A stretch of 8,895 nucleotides of DNA from an uncultured Bacteroidales bacterium (lineage in GTDB: Bacteria; Bacteroidota; Bacteroidia; Bacteroidales; UBA3663). Positions 5,029 through 8,895 of this stretch are shown here, one piece after another. The first letter of the stretch is position 1. Each line of letters opens with the position of its first letter. The translations under genes and the position numbers were made by a program. The stretch spans positions 1 through 8,895 of the forward strand of contig CAJOOX010000197.1 in NCBI GenBank assembly GCA_905236195.1, in the 5' to 3' direction. The notes under the pieces were generated by a model. That model saw nothing but the letters and a program-made list of their open reading frames with translations, did not search any database and was not told the DNA's origin.

Positions 5029-6803
5029 TGGCAGTAAGTTTTTTACAGATAGAAGGATTGACCAAGTCGTTCGGCGACTTGGTCCTTTTCGAAAAAATAT
5101 CCTTAGGTATCAACGAAGGCGACAGGATCGGTCTCATTGCCAAAAACGGCACTGGGAAATCGACCCTGTTGTCGATTATTGCGGGAGAAGAAGGCAAGGA
5201 CGAGGGCAGTATCGTATGGAAAAACGACCTCAAGACGGACTATCTTCCGCAGGATCCCAAATTCCCGGACGGTGTGACCGTGGGGGATGTTTGCAAGGAG
5301 AAAGGCCCCGAACTGGTCAGGATTCTCACCAAACTGAGAATCACCGATATGGACCAGCCTGTGGCCCAGCTCAGCGGCGGACAACGGAAACGGCTGGCTT
5401 TGGCGCACGTGTTGCTGGACGACCCGCAGTTTCTGATTTTGGACGAACCCACCAACCACCTGGATCTCGAGATGGTGGAGTGGCTGGAGGATTACCTCAA
5501 CCACCGCAGGATGACACTGCTGATGGTGACCCACGACCGTTATTTCCTGGACAGGGTCTGCAACCGTATTGTCGAACTGGACAACCGGAACCTTTACACC
5601 TATAAGGGCAATTATGCCTATTATCTCGAGAAACGGCAGGAACGGCTGAACGCTCAGGCAGCAGCCGTGGACCATGCCAACAACCTGTTGCGAAAGGAAC
5701 TGGACTGGATGCGACGCCAGCCGCAGGCCCGCGGACACAAAAGCCGTAGCCGTATTGAGGCATTCTATGAACTCGAACAGCGGGCCAAGGCCCGACATGA
5801 CCAGCAGCAGATGCGTCTGTCGATGCGGTCAAGTTATATCGGCTCGAAGATCTTCAATGCCCATGGCGTTTACAAGGCCTTCGGCGACAGAGTCATTCTG
5901 AAAGATTTTCACTACGAATTCGCCCGTTATGAGAAATTGGGAATTGCAGGTCCGAACGGCACGGGCAAATCCACGTTTCTCAAACTCCTGCTCGGACTCG
6001 ATCAGCCCGACAAGGGACATATCGACGTAGGCGAAACCGTCCGCTTCGGTTACTACAGCCAGGACGGACTGCAGTTCGACGAATCCAAGAAGGTCATCGA
6101 CATCGTAAGAGACATTGCCGACTACGTGATTCTCTCGGATGGTACCAAAATGGCCGCAACGGCATTCCTGCAACAGTTCCTTTTCAGCCCGGAGAAGCAG
6201 TACAGTTATGTATATAAGCTGTCGGGCGGCGAGAAACGCAGACTGTATCTCTGCACAATCCTGATGCGTTCGCCCAACTTCCTGGTGCTGGACGAGCCCA
6301 CCAACGATCTCGATATCCTCACGCTGAATGTGCTGGAGCAATATCTGCAGGATTTCGGGGGATGCGTCATCGTCGTGAGCCACGACCGTTATTTCATGGA
6401 CAAAGTGGTGGACCACCTTTTCGTGTTTCACGGAAACGGGGAAATACAGGACTATCCCGGCAATTATACCGACTATCGCGAGTGGCGCGAACTCAAGGAA
6501 GCTGAAAGCCGGGAAGCCGAAAAGAACGGGCCGGCAGCCGGGGCCCAGACCAACCGGCCCACTGCACAGAAGCCCAAAACAGAGAAGGCCAGAAAACTGT
6601 CGTTCAAAGAGCGGCAGGAATTCGAGTCCCTCGAAAAAGAACTGCCCCGACTGGAGCGGGAGAAAGCTGAACTAGAGGCGCAGATGAGTTCCGGATCATT
6701 ATCTCCCGACGCACTGCAGAAAGCCGGCATCCGGATGACTGCCCTCATTGAAGAAATCGACGGGAAAGAGATGCGCTGGCTCGAACTTTCAGAATTCGCA
6801 TAA
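5028..6803 (+). CDS. ABC-F family ATPase, Uup-like
   Basis: This is a soluble twin-ATPase protein without membrane segments, 591 residues. NBD1: Walker A AKNGTGKST (38-46), signature LSGGQ (115-119), Walker B LILDE (136-140, catalytic Glu140), switch His169. Linker, about 185-275, is charged and helical, with RKELDWMRRQPQARGHKSRSR in two parts, the region that reaches tRNA in ribosome-bound ABC-F proteins. NBD2: GPNGTGKST (308-316), LSGGE (398-402), LVLDE (419-423, Glu423), His452. A hydrophilic stretch (490-525) leads to a C-terminal coiled coil (about 525-591). That tail and the linker style point to the Uup subgroup, linked in other bacteria to ribosome function and branched DNA intermediates. 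It could instead be a resistance-type ABC-F, but the housekeeping setting argues against this. Its ATG shares one base with the galK stop (TAATG). Confidence 0.93.
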   Translation: MAVSFLQIEGLTKSFGDLVLFEKISLGINEGDRIGLIAKNGTGKSTLLSIIAGEEGKDEGSIVWKNDLKTDYLPQDPKFPDGVTVGDVCKEKGPELVRILTKLRITDMDQPVAQLSGGQRKRLALAHVLLDDPQFLILDEPTNHLDLEMVEWLEDYLNHRRMTLLMVTHDRYFLDRVCNRIVELDNRNLYTYKGNYAYYLEKRQERLNAQAAAVDHANNLLRKELDWMRRQPQARGHKSRSRIEAFYELEQRAKARHDQQQMRLSMRSSYIGSKIFNAHGVYKAFGDRVILKDFHYEFARYEKLGIAGPNGTGKSTFLKLLLGLDQPDKGHIDVGETVRFGYYSQDGLQFDESKKVIDIVRDIADYVILSDGTKMAATAFLQQFLFSPEKQYSYVYKLSGGEKRRLYLCTILMRSPNFLVLDEPTNDLDILTLNVLEQYLQDFGGCVIVVSHDRYFMDKVVDHLFVFHGNGEIQDYPGNYTDYREWRELKEAESREAEKNGPAAGAQTNRPTAQKPKTEKARKLSFKERQEFESLEKELPRLEREKAELEAQMSSGSLSPDALQKAGIRMTALIEEIDGKEMRWLELSEFA

Positions 6804-6829
6804 ATCAATCAGAAACAAGACAATAAAGC

Positions 6830-8419
6830 ATGTTCAGATATCCCAAACTCCTGACAGCGCTGCTTCTGCTGGCCCTGTCCGTTACAGAGGCAAATGCCTG
6901 GACCTGGTGGTGGAATCGTCGGAAAAGCGACAATGAGGCGACGCATATTACCGCGAAAAGAGAATTCCGTGGAGTGTGGCTTCAAACGGTCTTCCAGGAA
7001 CGCTACATGAAGCGGAACACCGCCCAGAATCAGGAATATCTTACCCGACTGATAGAACAGCTGAAGGCTGACGGATTCAATGCTGTCATCTTTCAGGTGC
7101 GTCCCGAAGGCGATGCTTTCTACCGGAGCGAGATAGAACCCTGGTCGCGTTTCCTGACCGGCATGCAGGGAAAGGTACCCGCTGATGCGTGGGACCCGAT
7201 GGCCTTCCTCATCGACCTCTGTCATCAGCATCATATCGAATTCCATGCCTGGATCAATCCCTATCGTATGGGGGCATCCAAGGGGAGGGGCATTGCACAT
7301 CCGCTCTATAAGGCGCATCCCGACTGGTTTGTGCAGTATGCCGGAAAATGGTACCTGAACCCCGGCAAACCCGAATCTCGGGCCTACATCCGTACCATCG
7401 TCAGAGATATTGTCAGCCGCTATGATATTGATGCCATCCACATGGACGACTATTTCTACCCCTATCCCGAGGGCGGGGAAAAGTTCAACGACAATACAGA
7501 GTTCCGGACCTATGCGCCCCAGATGAATATCGACATCGGCGACAAGGACGCCCTGGGTAACTTCCGACGCCGGAATGTGGATATTCTTATCAAATACATT
7601 CATCAGGACATTCAGAAACTGAAGCCGTGGGTCAGGTTCGGTATCTCGCCGTTCGGCATCTACCGGAACAAGGCGACATGGGCAGGAGGTTCAGCGACCA
7701 ACGGTCTGCAATGTTACGACGACCTGTATGCCGACGTGCTGCGATGGGCTCAATCCGGGTGGATTGATTATATCCTGCCCCAGCTCTACTGGGAGATAGG
7801 ACACAAACAGGCAGACTACACAACGCTGGTCAAATGGTGGAATGACAACATACCGGCAAGCTGCTGCCTTTATGTCGGCATCTCGATAGAAAGGTCGCTC
7901 GACGGAGCCAAGAACGCCAACCCCGTTCCGGACCTGCGTGCTTCGCATACCCATTTCATGGCCAAGATGCAACTGTGCCGCGAGTCAGATCAGGTGGACG
8001 GGGAATGTTTCTGGTATGGCTATCAGATTGAAGACAATGTGTTCCATGTGGCAGACTTCCTGAGGGAAAACGTCTATCAAATCCCTGCTCTGACTCCGTC
8101 ATTCACAACCGTGTCCGACGAACAACCCGACAAGGTTGAGGATCTGGAAGCCGAAGTCTCCGACAGGGGCATCCGGCTCAGCTGGGAGGCTGCAGATCAC
8201 AAATACCCGGTAACCTACCTGGTATATAAATTCCCCAAAGGCACAAGTGTGAAAACCGACAACCTGTCGCACCTGTTTTGCCAGACGGCTGAGACCTCCG
8301 TTACCGACTCTGATTTCGGCGACAGCAGGAAGTTTACCTATGTGGTCAGTGTGCTGGACCGTTTCGGCAACGAGTCGAAGGGGAAAAAGATCAAGGTGAA
8401 AGTAAAGTCCGGAAAGTGA
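6830..8419 (+). CDS. Secreted glycosyl hydrolase-like 10 (GHL10) protein with Fn3-like domain
   Basis: The 529-residue product opens with a signal peptide (basic MFRYPK, hydrophobic 7-18, likely cut after ANA at 23); no lipobox Cys, so it is probably periplasmic or released. A GHL10 (DUF187) TIM-barrel domain covers about 44-415: REFRGVWLQTV (44-54), NAVIFQVRPEGDAFY (84-98), HAWINPYRM (139-147), the acidic motif DAIHMDDYFYPYP (201-213) with Asp206/Asp207, FGISPFGIYRN (270-280) and ILPQLYWEIG (315-324). A beta-sandwich like fibronectin type III follows (about 433-526). In E. coli the family member DigH cleaves peptide-free peptidoglycan strands, so a cell-wall or GlcNAc-glycan hydrolase role is likely, but the substrate is inferred. 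It starts 26 bases after the ABC-F gene and lies 31 bases before an amino-sugar kinase, most likely in one transcript. The mature end is oddly Trp-rich (WTWWW). Confidence 0.9.
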   Translation: MFRYPKLLTALLLLALSVTEANAWTWWWNRRKSDNEATHITAKREFRGVWLQTVFQERYMKRNTAQNQEYLTRLIEQLKADGFNAVIFQVRPEGDAFYRSEIEPWSRFLTGMQGKVPADAWDPMAFLIDLCHQHHIEFHAWINPYRMGASKGRGIAHPLYKAHPDWFVQYAGKWYLNPGKPESRAYIRTIVRDIVSRYDIDAIHMDDYFYPYPEGGEKFNDNTEFRTYAPQMNIDIGDKDALGNFRRRNVDILIKYIHQDIQKLKPWVRFGISPFGIYRNKATWAGGSATNGLQCYDDLYADVLRWAQSGWIDYILPQLYWEIGHKQADYTTLVKWWNDNIPASCCLYVGISIERSLDGAKNANPVPDLRASHTHFMAKMQLCRESDQVDGECFWYGYQIEDNVFHVADFLRENVYQIPALTPSFTTVSDEQPDKVEDLEAEVSDRGIRLSWEAADHKYPVTYLVYKFPKGTSVKTDNLSHLFCQTAETSVTDSDFGDSRKFTYVVSVLDRFGNESKGKKIKVKVKSGK

Positions 8420-8450
8420 TCTCCGGAAGAATGAAAAGAAATATAAGAAC

Positions 8451-8895
8451 ATGAAGATATTGATAGCCGACAGCGGTTCGACCAAGACCGACTGGGTCAT
8501 CACGGATGGACGCAAAGAGTATTTGCGGCACCGTACACAGGGCTTGAACCCCATGTATGCCACACCCGAAGTGATAGCCCAAAGCGTTGAACTCGTCATG
8601 ATGCATGCAGGGGAGCATTCGGATGTAGACGCGGTTTATTTCTATGGCTCGGGCTGTGCAGGCGAGCGTATTCCCTATATGCAGGAAGCCCTTCACAGGT
8701 TCTTTGAGAGCAAGATTGACGTGGAGGTGTACTCCGACCTTCTGGGAGCCGCACGTGCACTCTACGGACGCGGGAGAGGCCTGGCCTGCATTGTGGGCAC
8801 GGGTGCTATTGCCTGCCGCTATGACGGCGCTACGAGAGAGATGCGTTCGGCATCGTCGCTGGGCTATATTCTGGGAGACGAAGGCAGCGTCTGCA
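8451..8895 (+). CDS. BadF/BadG-type N-acetylglucosamine kinase, N-terminal part
   Basis: The frame starts at ATG 8451 and stays open to the window end, giving 148 residues; the C-terminal half is outside. It has the ASKHA kinase fold landmarks of the BadF/BadG/BcrA group: phosphate-1 loop ADSGSTKTDW (6-15), QGLNPMYATPE (30-40), FYGSGCAGE (64-72), SDLLGAARAL (95-104) with the likely catalytic Asp96, phosphate-2 loop GTGAIAC (116-122), and LGYILGDEGS (137-146). Bacteroidales proteins of this type are annotated as N-acetylglucosamine kinases acting in the cytoplasm. Many homologues read GTGSNSC and GDEGSGA where this one reads GTGAIAC and GDEGSVC. Coming 31 bases after the GHL10 gene, it may phosphorylate an amino sugar released by that enzyme. 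Substrate is inferred from family, not shown by the sequence. Confidence 0.88.
   Translation, partial: MKILIADSGSTKTDWVITDGRKEYLRHRTQGLNPMYATPEVIAQSVELVMMHAGEHSDVDAVYFYGSGCAGERIPYMQEALHRFFESKIDVEVYSDLLGAARALYGRGRGLACIVGTGAIACRYDGATREMRSASSLGYILGDEGSVC

Noticed and set aside
5103..5798. 231-codon minus-strand open frame opposite the ABC-F gene
   Set aside because: Shadow frame over NBD1 and linker, no family motif.
6809..7603. 264-codon minus-strand open frame opposite the GHL10 gene
   Set aside because: Shadow frame; the plus strand shows signal peptide and GHL10 motifs in order.
1..8895. CRISPR arrays, tRNA or rRNA genes, defence or phage modules
   Set aside because: No regularly spaced repeats, no tRNA-like cloverleaf sequence and no defence or phage gene families were seen in the window.

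Overview
The window comes from a Bacteroidota genome, most likely order Bacteroidales (a Bacteroides/Prevotella relative). The grounds are two promoters of the Bacteroidota type (TTG or TTTG, 20 bases, TATCTTTG), poor or absent Shine-Dalgarno sites, A-rich leaders, and protein families whose sequence style is typical of that group. Genus cannot be fixed from the sequence alone. Apart from the left edge, this is ordinary chromosomal housekeeping and sugar-metabolism DNA.

Layout. 1-138 is the right end of an insertion sequence (last 37 residues of a DDE transposase plus its terminal bases). It abuts an in-frame tail (139-210) of a plus-strand gene whose front is missing, which looks like a gene beheaded by the insertion. 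226-2323 is a tightly packed minus-strand operon read fabD -> Lrp/AsnC regulator -> truA, with stop/start overlaps of 1 and 4 bases. 2324-2484 is a divergent promoter region whose two promoters share the same -7 box. 2485-3570 is galM (aldose 1-epimerase). 3621-3740 is a 39-codon basic small ORF, followed by a 17-bp hairpin that looks like a terminator (3747-3783). 3862-5028 is galK (galactokinase), whose stop overlaps the start of an ABC-F ATPase of the Uup type (5028-6803). 6830-8419 is a secreted glycosyl-hydrolase-like GHL10 protein with a C-terminal Fn3-like domain. From 8451 the window holds the front of a BadF/BadG-type N-acetylglucosamine kinase, cut by the window end.

How the genes fit together. 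fabD makes malonyl-ACP for fatty-acid synthesis; truA modifies tRNA; the Lrp-type regulator between them is translationally tied to both. galM and galK carry out the first two Leloir steps (anomer conversion, then phosphorylation of galactose); galT, galE and a sugar transporter are not in the window. The GHL10 protein and the amino-sugar kinase form a plausible periplasm-to-cytoplasm pair for salvaging peptidoglycan or other GlcNAc-containing glycans, by analogy with E. coli DigH; this is inference.

I did not find a clearly new multi-gene system. The most open items are the 39-aa ORF with its strong hairpin between galM and galK, the GHL10-kinase pair, and the gene remnant at the IS edge.
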